DNA of 64,000 nt from NCBI GenBank assembly GCA_016185245.1, contig JACPNZ010000041.1:124001-188000 (forward strand), read 5' to 3'. Position 1 is the stretch's first letter, and each line of letters opens with the position of its first letter. This document shows, piece by piece, positions 35,550-45,561 of the stretch. A program made the position numbers and the translations under genes. Under the pieces are notes generated by a model. The model saw only the letters and a list, made by a program, of their open reading frames with translations. It made no database searches and had not been told where the DNA came from. This DNA is from Hyphomicrobiales bacterium (GTDB taxonomy: Bacteria > Pseudomonadota > Alphaproteobacteria > Rhizobiales > Aestuariivirgaceae).

Positions 35550-36236
35550 ATGACCCTGACCGATCCGGAACTGCAAACGTCGCAGCACTTGGCAAAGGCC
35601 CAAGTCCCGCGCGATGCCGCGACCCTCATCGTGGTGCGCCGCGACGGCGGTCGCCCACGCATCCTCATGGGCCAGCGCCATGCCGGCCACGCCTTCATGC
35701 CCAACAAGTTCGTCTTTCCCGGCGGGAGGCTCGATGCCGCCGACTGCCGCGTGCACCCGTCCCGCGACCTGCACCCGGATGTGCTTGGCAAATTGACCCA
35801 GCGCATGCGCTCCCGCCCTTCGGCCGCCCGCGCCCGTGGCCTTGCCATCGCCGCACTCCGCGAGACCTTCGAGGAGACGGGTTTGTTAATCGGCCGCCGG
35901 CAACCCGTTGAAGCCCCCGATCTGTCGGGGCTCGTGTTCTTCGCCCGGGCCATCACTCCGCCCGGCCGCACAAGGCGCTTCGATTCGCGGTTTTTCGTCT
36001 GCGGTGCGGAGTCCGTTGCCAATCTGGACAACCCCCACCACGACGGTTCAGGCGAGCTGCTGACCTTGACCTGGTTCACTCTCGAAGAAACCCTCGGCCT
36101 CGATCTGCCGTCGATCACCAAGGACATATTGGCGAGGCTCCGGCCCCATCTCGACCGCGGCACCCTCCCCAGCGCCGACGGCCCGGTGAGCTTCCAGTAC
36201 CATCGCCGCATGGCTTGGCGAGAGGAGACGCTCTAA
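35550..36236 (+). CDS. NUDIX hydrolase
   Basis: This 228-residue protein has a NUDIX box, with the glycine in FPGGRLDA and the helix ALRETFEETGLLIG, so the metal-binding REx2EE pattern is present. A long insert lies between the first strand and the box helix (residues about 65-95), as in a subset of alphaproteobacterial NUDIX enzymes. It would hydrolyse a nucleoside diphosphate linked to another group; the substrate is unknown. The DUF983-NUDIX-rpmG order after rnr is standard in rhizobia. Confidence 0.9.
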   Translation: MTLTDPELQTSQHLAKAQVPRDAATLIVVRRDGGRPRILMGQRHAGHAFMPNKFVFPGGRLDAADCRVHPSRDLHPDVLGKLTQRMRSRPSAARARGLAIAALRETFEETGLLIGRRQPVEAPDLSGLVFFARAITPPGRTRRFDSRFFVCGAESVANLDNPHHDGSGELLTLTWFTLEETLGLDLPSITKDILARLRPHLDRGTLPSADGPVSFQYHRRMAWREETL

Positions 36237-36247
36237 TCCGCCGCAAC

Positions 36248-36276
36248 TTGACTTTGCCCGACAATTCGGGTCTATC
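36248..36276 (+). promoter_or_regulatory. Candidate promoter for rpmG
   Basis: TTGACT, a 17-base spacer and TCTATC lie 27 bases before the rpmG start. The -35 matches the sigma-70 consensus at five of six positions; the -10 is weak (three of six). The site begins about a dozen bases after the NUDIX stop, so rpmG may be transcribed separately. Confidence 0.4.
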
Positions 36277-36302
36277 GCCACAATTCCCGTCTGGAGACTC
36301 CC

Positions 36303-36470
36303 ATGGCCAAAGGCAATGTTATCAAGATCAAGCTGGCGTCGACCGCCGACACCGGATATTTCTACGTCACCAAGAAGAATTCCAAGACCAAGACTGAGAA
36401 GATGTCGCTGAAGAAGTACGATCCGGTGGCGCGCAAGCACGTCGAGTTCAAGGAAACCAAGATCAAGTAA
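36303..36470 (+). CDS. rpmG: 50S ribosomal protein L33
   Basis: The 55-residue basic protein begins [20 protein letters not shown] and continues [20 protein letters not shown], ending KETKIK. This is the full length of bacterial L33. It has no cysteines, so it is the zinc-free (C-minus) form. A GGAGA ribosome-binding site precedes the ATG and a strong terminator follows. Confidence 0.96.
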   Translation: MAKGNVIKIKLASTADTGYFYVTKKNSKTKTEKMSLKKYDPVARKHVEFKETKIK

Positions 36471-36498
36471 ACCTGCCGTTCGTTGCAGGTTCAGAAAG

Positions 36499-36520
36499 GC
36501 ACCGCCCGGGCGGTGCTTTT
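36499..36520 (+). terminator. Rho-independent terminator after rpmG
   Basis: A perfect nine-base inverted repeat, GCACCGCCC with GGGCGGTGC, is followed by TTTT, and an A-rich stretch precedes it. It lies about 30 bases after the rpmG stop. It is the clearest intrinsic terminator in the window. Confidence 0.85.
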
Positions 36521-36609
36521 GGCGTTTCTGCGGGCCAATGCGCCCGACGGGGATGACAGTCCGTCGCCAGGGCGTATGCTCTGCATAGGGCAGGCGAAGG
36601 ACGTGGCTA

Positions 36610-37011
36610 ATGGACATGAGCAGGTTAAAAGATGCCATCGATCTTGCCGGGCGCGTGCTGATTGCCGCGCTCTTCATCTGGGACGGCTGGGGCATCACTC
36701 AAGACTATGGCGGTGCTGCCGATTATCTCACCCAACATGGCGTGCCAGGCTTCGCCTTGCCCATGGCCCTTGCCTTGCAGCTGGGCGGCGGGGCTCTGGT
36801 GATCGTCGGCTGGTGGACCCGGCTCGCCGCCCTCGGGCTTGCCGGCTTCTGTCTCTCCACGGCGCTGATCTTCCACAGCGACTTCAGCGATTTCAACGAG
36901 CAGATTCATTTCTGGAAGGATCTCGCCATCGCCGGCGGGTTTCTGATCCTCGCAGCCCACGGCGCCGGCGGCTGGGCGCTCGATGCCAGAGGGCGCCAGG
37001 CGGGCATTTGA
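36610..37011 (+). CDS. DoxX family membrane protein
   Basis: This 133-residue protein has four predicted helices. The DoxX pattern is seen in IDLAGRVLIAALFIWDGWG, GVPGFALPMALALQLGGGAL and HFWKDLAIAGGFLILAAHGA. Such proteins are linked to quinone or thiosulfate oxidation or to membrane thiol homeostasis; the role here is open. A second ATG two codons on is an alternative start. It is convergent with scpB and followed by a strong hairpin. Confidence 0.85.
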   Translation: MDMSRLKDAIDLAGRVLIAALFIWDGWGITQDYGGAADYLTQHGVPGFALPMALALQLGGGALVIVGWWTRLAALGLAGFCLSTALIFHSDFSDFNEQIHFWKDLAIAGGFLILAAHGAGGWALDARGRQAGI

Positions 37012-37313
37012 AATGGTGCCGGTCCGGGTTGTGATGACGAGGAGGCCACTCGTCACCAGCCCGGACCGGCGAACCCCTCGACTCAGGAGATGCGGCGGAC
37101 CTGAAGCGCGGGGTATCCAAGATCTGGCGGGACGGCGTCGAACCGATATGGAAGCCGCGCGCCTCGCCTCAAAAGCCACCCCGGAGGCCCTAGGAGGCGC
37201 CGCCGGAACCGCTCCGAATTCACCTAATTTTTACGCGAAATCGCTTCAAGACGCCACCATAAGCTATGGTAAACGCTGGTCTTATGGCGTTAAGGGTGAA
37301 GCGTTAGGGTAAA
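37012..37313. other. Gap between the DoxX gene and scpB with hairpins
   Basis: No gene is convincing in these 302 bases. The first part holds a long hairpin (37018-37070). The last part (about 37242-37303) holds an imperfect inverted repeat with arms CGCTTCA and TGAAGCG and inner arms GCCaCCATAAG and CTTATGGC. In related genomes scpB is often followed by tatABC, which is absent here. Confidence 0.5.
37018..37070 (+). terminator. Strong hairpin after the DoxX gene
   Basis: The outer arms GCCGGTCCGGG and CCCGGACCGGC pair perfectly over 11 bases. The inner arms GTGATGACGAG and CTCGTCAC pair with a three-base bulge. No T-tract follows, so it may stop transcription by another route, protect the 3' end or be a repeat element. 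Confidence 0.5.
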
Positions 37314-38075
37314 TCAGCGCCCACCCGGCTCATGGTCCGCCGGTTCCGGCAGATGCATCTCCAGCGGCAGTTCCTCGTCGCCGTCGAGCGGGTCCTCCTC
37401 GGCCGTCAGCTCATCGGCCCCGCGCGGCATCGGAATGTCGAAACCAGGCGGCAGATTGGCATCGAGGAGGCCGGCGCCCTTGAGTTCCTGGAGGCCCGGC
37501 AGATCGCTCACCTCGTTCAGGCCGAAATGTTGAAGGAAGGCCTCGGTGGTACCATAGGTGACCGGCCGTCCGGGCGTCCGGCGGCGGCCGCGCAGGTGCA
37601 CCCAGCCGACTTCGAGCAAAATGTCGAGGGTGCCCTTGGAGATCGCCACGCCGCGGATTTCCTCGATGTCGGCGCGGGTCACCGGCTGGTGATAGGCGAC
37701 GATCGCCAGGGTTTCGAGAGCCGCCCTGGAGAGCCGCCGCTGCTCGGTCGTCTCGCGGCGCAAGATGAAGCTCAAGTCCTCGGCGGTGCGCAGCATCCAC
37801 TTGCCTGCAACTTCCACCAGATTGACGCCGCGATTAGCATAATTGGCCTGGAGGTCGGCAAGCAGCGCCGCGATGTCGGCAGTGTCCGGCAGGAAGCGCT
37901 TGAACTTCTCCAGTTCGACCGGCTCGGATGCAGCAAACAGCACCGCCTCGACGATGCGCAGATGCTGATTGCGGTCGGCCCGCGGATGCAGCGTCACCAC
38001 GCCCGCCTGCTCATCGGTATCCGGCGACGGCTCTCCGGTGGTGGCGCCTTCAATCATTGTGCTGATGTTCTGCAT
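37314..38075 (-). CDS. scpB: Segregation and condensation protein B
   Basis: This 253-residue protein is the winged-helix subunit of the SMC-ScpAB condensin complex. LRIVEAVLFAASEPVELEKF opens the first wing, and LAIVAYHQPVTRADIEEIRG with GRPVTYGTTEAFLQHFGL marks the second. The C-terminal 50 residues are acidic and probably disordered. It lies 27 bases downstream of scpA. Confidence 0.94.
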   Translation of the reverse strand: MQNISTMIEGATTGEPSPDTDEQAGVVTLHPRADRNQHLRIVEAVLFAASEPVELEKFKRFLPDTADIAALLADLQANYANRGVNLVEVAGKWMLRTAEDLSFILRRETTEQRRLSRAALETLAIVAYHQPVTRADIEEIRGVAISKGTLDILLEVGWVHLRGRRRTPGRPVTYGTTEAFLQHFGLNEVSDLPGLQELKGAGLLDANLPPGFDIPMPRGADELTAEEDPLDGDEELPLEMHLPEPADHEPGGR

Positions 38076-38102
38076 CTCCTGGCTCCTCGCTCCCGGCCGG
38101 CC

Positions 38103-38945
38103 TCAGGCGGCACTCGCCTTGCGGCGCATGTAGATGGGTTTGAACGGCTTTTCCTGGCGGATTTCGACCACCCCTTCGCGGGCCAGTTCCAGGGTCGCGG
38201 TAAAGCTCGACGCCCTGACCGATCGCCGCATGGCGGGCTCGGCCAAATAGTCGGCAAGCCAGCCATCGAGGGTGTCCCAGTCGCCCATCGCGCCCAGCAG
38301 GCGTTCAAGCGCATTGCGCGCCTCCTTGATCGACCAGGTCGGGGCCCGGCGCACCGTATAGGACTGGTGCCGCAGCTTCTTTTGGCGGCGCTCGGCATAG
38401 GCCTTGAGGAGATCGATGAGGTTGTCGGCATATTGCTGACGTGTCTCGATGACCAAGGGTTCGGGCGCACCACGGCCATGGACGTCGCGGCCCAGAAGAT
38501 TTCGTGCCATCAGCTTGGCCGAGGCATCGCGCATCGCCTGCAGCCGCCTGAGGCGGAAGGCGAGCCGCGCCGCCAAATCTTCCGGCAATGCTTCCTCGGC
38601 GCCCGGCGGTACTGGAAGGAGCAGGCGCGACTTGAGATAGGCGAGCCATGCCGCCATCACCAGATAGTCGGCGGCGATTTCGATCTGCATGTGCCGGGCC
38701 TTCTCGATGAAGGCGAGATACTGCTCGGCGAGCGCCAAGATGGAAATCTGGGCGAGATCGATCTTGTGGTGTCGCGCCAGTTCGAGGAGAAGATCGAGCG
38801 GGCCCTCGAAACCGCCGACATCGACGATCAGCGCCTCGCCGGGCCCGTCGGCCAAGGGCTCGCGCGGCGGGCCGGAATCCTCAGCCCACGGATCGGTTTC
38901 CTGGTCCTGTTGCGCCGCCGTCACGCCTTCATCTCCCTGTCGCAT
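38103..38945 (-). CDS. scpA: Segregation and condensation protein A
   Basis: The 280-residue kleisin links the SMC heads. The N-terminal signature VGGFEGPLDLLLELARHHKI and DLAQISILALAEQYLAFIEK, then AADYLVMAAWLAYLKSRLLL, is classic. The C-terminal wing is around RSVRASSFTATLELAREGVV. I chose the ATG beginning MRQGDEG, since the 93 codons before it in the same frame look like an arginine-rich shadow of nagZ. It is followed by scpB. Confidence 0.94.
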   Translation of the reverse strand: MRQGDEGVTAAQQDQETDPWAEDSGPPREPLADGPGEALIVDVGGFEGPLDLLLELARHHKIDLAQISILALAEQYLAFIEKARHMQIEIAADYLVMAAWLAYLKSRLLLPVPPGAEEALPEDLAARLAFRLRRLQAMRDASAKLMARNLLGRDVHGRGAPEPLVIETRQQYADNLIDLLKAYAERRQKKLRHQSYTVRRAPTWSIKEARNALERLLGAMGDWDTLDGWLADYLAEPAMRRSVRASSFTATLELAREGVVEIRQEKPFKPIYMRRKASAA

Positions 38946-39006
38946 TCGAAGAATTACCGCAGCACTTGTGCTGATTCGCTGCCCGAGGCGCAGCTTATCC
39001 CCAGTT

Positions 39007-40026
39007 TCAGGGGGATACGAGGGTTTCCAGATCCTTGAGTGCTGCCTTGCGATCGAACGGCATGGGCCGTCCCCGGGCCTTGAGCGCCAGCCTCGCCCGG
39101 CGCAGCGCCCGGCCCTTGAGCGGTCCCGCCGCCCTGGCCACCTCCCGCATCTCGGCCATATTGCCGTTGCAGTGCAGGACCACGTCGCAGCCGGCCGCGA
39201 GAGCCCGCTCGGTCCTTTCGGCAAAACTGCCGGTCAGCGCCTTCATCGACAGATCGTCCGACAAGAGGAGCCCACCGAAGCCGATTTCGCCGCGGATTAC
39301 TTTCTTGATCACCTTAGCCGACAGCGTCGCCGGATTGAGCTTGTCGAGGGCGGTGAACACCACATGCGCGGTCATCGCCATCGGTGCATCGGCGAAGGCA
39401 GCAAATGGTGGAAAGTCGACGGCGCGCAGATCTTCGAGGCTCGCCTCGACCACCGGCAGGTCGTGATGGCTGTCGGCCCGGGCCCGGCCGTGGCCGGGCA
39501 TATGTTTGACGACCGGCAGTACGCCGCCCATCATGAAGCCCGAAGCGTGGGCCCGAGCCAGTCCGACGATCGCCTCGCCCCGGTCGCTGTAGGCGCGGCT
39601 GCCGATCACCTCATGGGCGCCGGGCTGGGGCACGTCGAGCACTGGCAGGCAGTTGACGGTAATGCCGGCTTCGATCAGGTCTTCGGCCATCAGCCGGCCG
39701 ATGTTGCGGGCGGCACGCAGGCCTGCAACCGCATCGCGCCCGTAGAGTTCGCCGTAGCTGCGCGCCGGCGGATAGCTCCGCCAGGCATTGGATGGCGGCC
39801 CCAGGCGCTGCACCCGGCCGCCCTCCTGGTCGACGAACACCGGAGCGGTGCGGCGCTCCACCGCTTGACGGAATGCCCCGGTCAGCGCCTTGAGCTGATC
39901 GGGCGTTTCGCAATTGCGCTTGAACAGGATGAGGCCCCACGGCCGCATTTCCCGGAAGAAATCAGCTTCCTCGGCCGACAGCTGCGGGCCGGCGCAGCCG
40001 GAGATGAAGGCACCGATGGGAGGCAT
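39007..40026 (-). CDS. nagZ: Beta-N-acetylhexosaminidase (GH3)
   Basis: NagZ (339 residues, cytoplasmic) removes GlcNAc from anhydro-muropeptides during wall recycling. The GH3 features are VFVDQEGGRVQRL, VVKHMPGHGRARADSHHDLP with the catalytic His, and LLLSDDLSMKALTG with the nucleophilic Asp. The first in-frame start is a TTG; the ATG one codon later is preferred. It sits between the SPOR protein gene and scpA, as in most Hyphomicrobiales. Confidence 0.94.
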   Translation of the reverse strand: MPPIGAFISGCAGPQLSAEEADFFREMRPWGLILFKRNCETPDQLKALTGAFRQAVERRTAPVFVDQEGGRVQRLGPPSNAWRSYPPARSYGELYGRDAVAGLRAARNIGRLMAEDLIEAGITVNCLPVLDVPQPGAHEVIGSRAYSDRGEAIVGLARAHASGFMMGGVLPVVKHMPGHGRARADSHHDLPVVEASLEDLRAVDFPPFAAFADAPMAMTAHVVFTALDKLNPATLSAKVIKKVIRGEIGFGGLLLSDDLSMKALTGSFAERTERALAAGCDVVLHCNGNMAEMREVARAAGPLKGRALRRARLALKARGRPMPFDRKAALKDLETLVSP

Positions 40027-40036
40027 CAAGAGTTTG

Positions 40037-42526
40037 CTACTGCTTGCGCACCAGACAATCGCGCACCCCCACGCCGAACAGCGAACTGCACAGCTGTGTG
40101 GCCTGGTCGCGGGTCTTCACCGGTCCCAGTCCCAGCCGGTAGCGGGTGCTGCCGAACACCGCGACCGCAGTGATCTGCGGCGGCAGGGTGCCGACGATCG
40201 CTGGATACTGGCTGCGCAGCCGGCCATATTCTGTCTGGGCTTCGGCCTGGCTCTGGAACGCGGAGAGCTGCACCATGTAGGTGCCGCTGGCCGTGGGCGG
40301 AGCCGGCGTCGGAGTCTGTACCTGGGTCTGCGGCACCGCCGCAACCTTGGTGCCGGCCGACTGGTTCTGCGGCATCGGTTCGACGGCGACCTGCTCGGCT
40401 GCCCCTTGCGAAGAGGAGGCGTTCGATCCGCCCAGGAGGTCGAGAAGCGTCTTTTTCTTGCGCGGCGGCGGCGGTTGCACCTGCTGGACCTGCTGCACCG
40501 GCTGGGTCGAGGTCTCGAAGGTTCCTTGCGATGGCGACGTTGCCTGCTGGGAACCCGTCTGCTGACCGGGCGGAACCAGAACCACCGGCGAGGCTCCGAG
40601 CGAGGCCGTCTCCTGCTGGGCAGTTTTCTTCTGGGAGACGGTCTTGTGCGTAGCCGCGGCCTTCTTGGGAAGCGGTGCCGGCGGGGTTTCGCCACCCACC
40701 GATTCAACCGACGGCGTAGTCGAACTGTCGGCGGTGGTACCATCGCTCGCCGCCGTGCTGGCGGCCGCTGTCGAGCCATCGCTAGGCGTCGTCGCCGTGG
40801 CGGTCGGCTTGGCGGCAGGCTCGGTCACGGAAAGCGGCGAGGCCTGCGCAGTATCGGCCGCTCCCCCATTGGTCGTGGTTGCCGTAGCCGCCGCCATGCC
40901 GCTGCCCGACGCAGTATCGCCGTCGCCGGTCTTGAGCTGCGGCACCGCCGAAGGGGCTATCGCCGCTATGTTGTTGCCGAGGGGCTGATCGATTTTGCCT
41001 TGCGTATTGGACCCGCTTGTCGTGTCGCCGGGCGGCGGGGGCAACGGCAGGGGTATCGGTACCTCGCTGCCCTGCCCCGTCTGGCCGGTCGAGCCGGCCG
41101 GCTGCATCGCTTGGCCGGCACCCTGTTGGCCCGTCTCCGGCTGAATGGGCGTCACCTCGGTCGGCACTACCTTGCCGCCACTTACCTCCTGGTCGCCGAC
41201 AATCCGGTCGTAGATCTGCTTCTTGCTGCCGGTGGTCGGCGCTTCGGCGACGCCTTCGGTCGGGGCGACCGTTGCGGTCTTGGCTGGCTGCTCGGGAGCC
41301 GCTACCACGGGGACCGTGTCGGTTGCCTGGCCGCCAGCGACGTTCCTGATCTTGTTGTTGTAGATCCACAGGCCAGCGACGACCACCGCACCGGCAACCA
41401 GCAGGGCGATCATCAGCAGCCACGGTCCGCTCGACCGGCGCCGGTCGTCCTCGAAACCGGCTTCGGCCTCGCGGTAGGCCGACTGATAGTCGCCGGCAAC
41501 GGCCCGGCGACGCGTCGGCTGGGGTGGTGCTTCATCCTCGAAGATATCGTCGGGATGCTCTTCCGCCGGCCGGCTGCGGACCCGCGCCGGTGCGGTACGC
41601 GACGGCCGCGAACCGTCGCCATAGGGATCGGTAGGTTCAAAGGCCGTGGTCGCAGGCGCTTCGCCTCGCCGATAGGGCTCAAAGCCAGCCGGCCGGGCCG
41701 GCAGGCGGGTGGCGAAACCCTGCGGCGTGTCGGGTCCGAAGGCCCGCTGGCCAGTATAGGCTGCCGAACGTGCTGCGAGGCCCGGATAGCCGGTCGCCGG
41801 ATCGATCGGCCGGAACGGCGGCGGGGCCGCATCGGCACGGAAGCTTGGCGTCTGGCTACCGCGCAACAGCGACGGCTGGGTACGGTCGCCGCCGAGTGCC
41901 GGGCGGGGCGGCAGAAGCGGCTGCCTGGCGGTCGTGGCCGGCGCCGGACGCGGCGGCGCCGATGAAGCAAGACTCTCGGCTGCTGCCCCCGGTTCGCGGC
42001 GGCCCGCATCGTCATCGGCAAAACTGAACTTGGGGCGGGGCGGCGGTTGCGGCTGGCCCTTGCCATCGCCGGTGGACGGCTTGGCCATGAAACTCGGCTC
42101 AACCGCGCCATTGCGCTTCTCGGCCCGCTGGCGGGCGGCATTGACGCGCTGCTCGGCCAGCTTCTCGGCCGCCGCCCGCTGGGCTTTGAGTTTCTCGGCA
42201 AGGGCATCCTGGGGCGGCAGTGTCATGGGCTCCGGGACGCGCTTGGCAGCGGTTGCAATCGCCGTTGCAGGCGTCGGCGCCTTGGCGGCGGGCTTGGCCA
42301 CCGGCGTACGCGGCGCCATGGGCGCCGGGCGCACCACCGGCTGCGGTGCCTTGGCTTCCGGCTTGGCCGGCTGTGCGGCGGCCTGGACCGCGGCCGAAAC
42401 CTGCGGCGCAGGCGGACTCGGTTTGAATTCATCGGAAATCTTCGGCATGTTCCCCGTGCCTATCCCCAGGCGCTCGCGCCAGTTTCGCTTGTCTGTTCCG
42501 GTGCCGTTGGTTGCGTTCTGATCCAT
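40037..42526 (-). CDS. Large SPOR-domain inner-membrane protein
   Basis: The 829-residue protein has a long disordered cytoplasmic N-terminal part (residues 1-365, rich in Pro, Ala and Arg). A single membrane helix lies at about 369-389 (LLMIALLVAGAVVVAGLWIY). A low-complexity periplasmic linker follows, and a C-terminal SPOR domain starts at about residue 750 with TYMVQLSAFQSQAEAQTEYG. SPOR domains bind denuded glycan at the division septum. Conserved context with nagZ and argS supports a role in cell division or wall growth. The exact partner is unknown. Confidence 0.9.
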   Translation of the reverse strand: MDQNATNGTGTDKRNWRERLGIGTGNMPKISDEFKPSPPAPQVSAAVQAAAQPAKPEAKAPQPVVRPAPMAPRTPVAKPAAKAPTPATAIATAAKRVPEPMTLPPQDALAEKLKAQRAAAEKLAEQRVNAARQRAEKRNGAVEPSFMAKPSTGDGKGQPQPPPRPKFSFADDDAGRREPGAAAESLASSAPPRPAPATTARQPLLPPRPALGGDRTQPSLLRGSQTPSFRADAAPPPFRPIDPATGYPGLAARSAAYTGQRAFGPDTPQGFATRLPARPAGFEPYRRGEAPATTAFEPTDPYGDGSRPSRTAPARVRSRPAEEHPDDIFEDEAPPQPTRRRAVAGDYQSAYREAEAGFEDDRRRSSGPWLLMIALLVAGAVVVAGLWIYNNKIRNVAGGQATDTVPVVAAPEQPAKTATVAPTEGVAEAPTTGSKKQIYDRIVGDQEVSGGKVVPTEVTPIQPETGQQGAGQAMQPAGSTGQTGQGSEVPIPLPLPPPPGDTTSGSNTQGKIDQPLGNNIAAIAPSAVPQLKTGDGDTASGSGMAAATATTTNGGAADTAQASPLSVTEPAAKPTATATTPSDGSTAAASTAASDGTTADSSTTPSVESVGGETPPAPLPKKAAATHKTVSQKKTAQQETASLGASPVVLVPPGQQTGSQQATSPSQGTFETSTQPVQQVQQVQPPPPRKKKTLLDLLGGSNASSSQGAAEQVAVEPMPQNQSAGTKVAAVPQTQVQTPTPAPPTASGTYMVQLSAFQSQAEAQTEYGRLRSQYPAIVGTLPPQITAVAVFGSTRYRLGLGPVKTRDQATQLCSSLFGVGVRDCLVRKQ

Positions 42527-42542
42527 CGCCTACCGTCTCGTT

Positions 42543-44276
42543 CTACATCTCATCGGCGGGCCTGACGCCGAGGATCCGAAGGCCGTTTGCCAAAACATAG
42601 CGAATCGCGCGCAAGAAGGCGAGCCGCGTTGTGGTCCTGGCGACATCGTTTCGCAAAATAAATCGCAAATGCGGCGACTCTTTGCCCTTGTTCCAGAGAG
42701 CATGGAAATCCCCCGCCAGATCATAAAGATAGAATGCGATCCGGTGGGGCTCATGGGCCACCGCGGCGGCCTCGACGAGGCGCGGATACTCGCCAATGCG
42801 GCGCATGAGGGCAAGTTCGGCCGGATCGCTCAGTAGGCTAAAGTCCGGTTGCGCGGGCTGAATTCCCTCGCCCTCGGCGTTGCGAATGACCGAGCAGGTG
42901 CGCGCATGGGCATACTGCACATAGAACACCGGATTGTCCTTGGATTGCTCGGTCACTTTGGCGAAGTCAAAATCGAGGGGTGCCTCGTTCTTGCGGAACA
43001 GCATCATGAAGCGCACCACATCGGGCCCAACCTCGTCCACCACCTCGCGCAGCGTGACGAATTCCCCGGACCGCTTCGACATGCGCACCGGCTCGCCGGC
43101 GCGGAAGAGCTTGACCAGCTGGCACAGCCGGACGATCACCTCGACCTGGCCCGGGCCGGCAATCGCCGCCGCCACCGCCTCGAGCCGCTTGACATAGCCG
43201 CCGTGATCGGCGCCCAGAACATAGATCAGCTCCTTGAAGCCGCGCCTGATCTTGTTGCGGCTGTAGGCCACGTCCGAAGCGAAATAGGTGTAGGAGCCGT
43301 CCGACTTAAGGAGCGGCCGGTCGACATCGTCGCCGAAGGCGGTGGCGCGGAAAAGCGTCTGCTCACGGTCTTCCCAGTCAGGCGGCACTTCGCCCTTGGG
43401 CGGTGGCAGGCGGCCCTGATAGACGTGGCCGGCGGCCCGGAGATCGGCGACCGTTTCGGCCACTTCGCCGGAGTCATGCAGCGACTTCTCCGAGAAAAAC
43501 ACCTCCTGCCGGATGTTGAGGGCGGCAAGATCGTCGCGGATCATTTGCAGCATCATGGCAATAGTGCGCTCCCGCACCGGCGCCAGCCACTCCGCCTCGT
43601 CCTTCGCCGCAAGCGAGGCGCCGAACTCTTTGGCCAATGCCTCGCCCACCGGTTTCAGATATTCGCCCGGATAGAGCCCCGCCGGTATTTCGCCCACCGC
43701 TTCGCCCAGCGCCTCGCGGTAGCGCAGGTGAGCCGAACGCGCCACCGTGTCGACCTGGGCGCCGGCGTCGTTGATGTAGTATTCCTTGGTGACCTGGTAG
43801 CCGGTCACGGCGAGCAGTTCGGCCAGCGCATCGCCGAACACGGCGCCGCGCACATGGCCCACATGCAAGGGTCCCGTCGGATTGGCCGAGACATATTCGA
43901 CATTGGCCTTGCGGCCGCCGCCCAGCGTCGAGCGGCCATAGTTGTCGCCAAGTCGCAACGCGGAATCGAGAACGCGCGGCCAAACCTCAGGGGTCAGACG
44001 AATGTTGATGAAACCGGGGCCAGCAACATCCATCGTCGCAACACCATCGCGCGCCCTCAGCCGTGACATCAGCCGTCGTGCAAGTTCCGGTGGTCTAACA
44101 CCAAACTGATTGGCGAGTACCATCGCGGCATTGGTCGATAGATCACCATTGCTGGAGTCGCGGGGCGGTTCGGCCGTCACGCGAGTTGTATCGAGCGGTA
44201 ATGCGATTCCGCTCTCCACCGCCATTGCCGTCAATTCATTGCGGATGATTTCACTGAAATCAGCAAACAGGTTCAT
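42543..44276 (-). CDS. argS: Arginine-tRNA ligase
   Basis: This 577-residue class I synthetase has HVGH (residues 138-141, within [14 protein letters not shown]) and the KMSKS equivalent MSKRSGE. The N-terminal Add1 domain and the C-terminal DALR anticodon-binding domain ([20 protein letters not shown]) are complete. It starts 39 bases after dgt and ends 16 bases before the SPOR gene, in one minus-strand operon. Confidence 0.96.
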   Translation of the reverse strand: MNLFADFSEIIRNELTAMAVESGIALPLDTTRVTAEPPRDSSNGDLSTNAAMVLANQFGVRPPELARRLMSRLRARDGVATMDVAGPGFINIRLTPEVWPRVLDSALRLGDNYGRSTLGGGRKANVEYVSANPTGPLHVGHVRGAVFGDALAELLAVTGYQVTKEYYINDAGAQVDTVARSAHLRYREALGEAVGEIPAGLYPGEYLKPVGEALAKEFGASLAAKDEAEWLAPVRERTIAMMLQMIRDDLAALNIRQEVFFSEKSLHDSGEVAETVADLRAAGHVYQGRLPPPKGEVPPDWEDREQTLFRATAFGDDVDRPLLKSDGSYTYFASDVAYSRNKIRRGFKELIYVLGADHGGYVKRLEAVAAAIAGPGQVEVIVRLCQLVKLFRAGEPVRMSKRSGEFVTLREVVDEVGPDVVRFMMLFRKNEAPLDFDFAKVTEQSKDNPVFYVQYAHARTCSVIRNAEGEGIQPAQPDFSLLSDPAELALMRRIGEYPRLVEAAAVAHEPHRIAFYLYDLAGDFHALWNKGKESPHLRFILRNDVARTTTRLAFLRAIRYVLANGLRILGVRPADEM

Positions 44277-44314
44277 TAGTTTACGTAAGCCATTGAATTC
44301 ACTCTTGTCTGGCC

Positions 44315-45511
44315 CTAGCGGAAAAGTGGATCGAGGTCAAACAGGCGCTTGTGCTGGTCCAGCGCATAGCGGTCGGTCATGCCGGCGATGAAATCGCACA
44401 CCTGGCGGGACAGGCGGCCGCGATCCTCGGCCAGTTGCCCGTCGCGCCAGTTGGCGGGCAACAGCCGGGGGTCGGCCAAATAGGCCTCGAACAGGTCGCG
44501 CACCACTCGCTGGGCCCGGTCCATCATCGCCGTCACCCGTTCATGCCGGTACATCCGTTGCGACAGGAAGGACTGCAGCACCCGGTTCTTTTCCGCCATC
44601 TGCCGGCCGAAGCCGACAAGGTTCTCGCCCAGTCCGCGCACCGCCTCGACCGACCGGGGCTTGAGCCGCACAACCCTCCGCCCGGTCTCGGCCAAGACGT
44701 CGCCCACCATGGCGGCGATTACCCGGCGCACCGTCTCATGAACGATCCGCGTCATGTCGATCCCCGGATAAGCCTTGAGCACCTGGCTCAGAGCTTCGCC
44801 GGCCAGAGGCACGTCGCCAAGATCGATCAGGTTGAACAGTCCGGCCCGCAGGCCGTCGTCGATATCATGGGCGTTGTAGGCGATGTCGTCGGCAAGTGCC
44901 GCCACCTGGGCCTCGGCGGAAGGGTGCGAGGCTAGCTGCAGGTCATGGGCCTCGGCATATTCGATGATCGCCTCGGGCAGTCCCCGCTCGCGATAGGCGC
45001 CAAGCGCATGGCCTTCGGCGTCGATCAGCGGGCCATTGTGCTTGACCAGGCCTTCCAGCGTCTCCCAGGTCAAGTTGAGACCATCAAAGCGGGCATAGCA
45101 GCATTCGAGCTTGGTGACGATGCGCAGCGACTGGGCGTTGTGATCGAAGCCGCCATGGGGAGCCATGAGACGGTCGAGTTCGCGCTCGCCGGCATGGCCG
45201 AAGGGCGTGTGCCCGAGGTCATGGGCGAGCGCCAAAGCCTCGGTCAGATCCTCGTCGAGCCCCAGGGCCCGGGCAACCGAGCGGGCCACCTGGGCCACTT
45301 CGATCGAATGGGTGAGCCGGGTCCGGTAGTGATCGCCGTCATGATAGACGAACACTTGCGTCTTGTGCTTGAGGCGGCGGAAGGCGGTCGAATGGATGAT
45401 ACGGTCGCGGTCGCGGGCGAAAGGACTGCGCGGCGGGCTTTCCGGCTCCGCCACCAGCCGTCCCCGGCTATGTTCGGGGCGGGAAGCGTAGGCGGCCTCG
45501 GTCCTCTGCAT
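44315..45511 (-). CDS. dgt: Deoxyguanosinetriphosphate triphosphohydrolase-like protein
   Basis: This HD-domain enzyme of about 398 residues removes triphosphate from dNTPs. Metal-binding residues are in [30 protein letters not shown] and [16 protein letters not shown] chose the ATG with a GGAG ribosome-binding site six bases upstream. Earlier in-frame ATGs at 45523 and 45550 would bring the start up to or into the divergent erpA leader. It is the first gene of the run dgt-argS-SPOR-nagZ-scpA-scpB. Confidence 0.93.
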   Translation of the reverse strand: MQRTEAAYASRPEHSRGRLVAEPESPPRSPFARDRDRIIHSTAFRRLKHKTQVFVYHDGDHYRTRLTHSIEVAQVARSVARALGLDEDLTEALALAHDLGHTPFGHAGERELDRLMAPHGGFDHNAQSLRIVTKLECCYARFDGLNLTWETLEGLVKHNGPLIDAEGHALGAYRERGLPEAIIEYAEAHDLQLASHPSAEAQVAALADDIAYNAHDIDDGLRAGLFNLIDLGDVPLAGEALSQVLKAYPGIDMTRIVHETVRRVIAAMVGDVLAETGRRVVRLKPRSVEAVRGLGENLVGFGRQMAEKNRVLQSFLSQRMYRHERVTAMMDRAQRVVRDLFEAYLADPRLLPANWRDGQLAEDRGRLSRQVCDFIAGMTDRYALDQHKRLFDLDPLFR

Positions 45512-45561
45512 CGGCGGCTCCATTGACAAGCGGGCACTTTCCACCAACATACACAATCGCC

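Noticed and set aside
36983-37312. A 109-codon plus-strand frame in the DoxX-scpB gap
   Set aside because: It overlaps the DoxX 3' end and a strong hairpin, has no ribosome-binding site or motif, and its composition is arginine-rich noise.
39914-41965. A 683-codon Arg/Gly-rich frame on the plus strand
   Set aside because: Antisense to the low-complexity SPOR protein; repeats of Arg and Gly come from its Pro/Ala codons.
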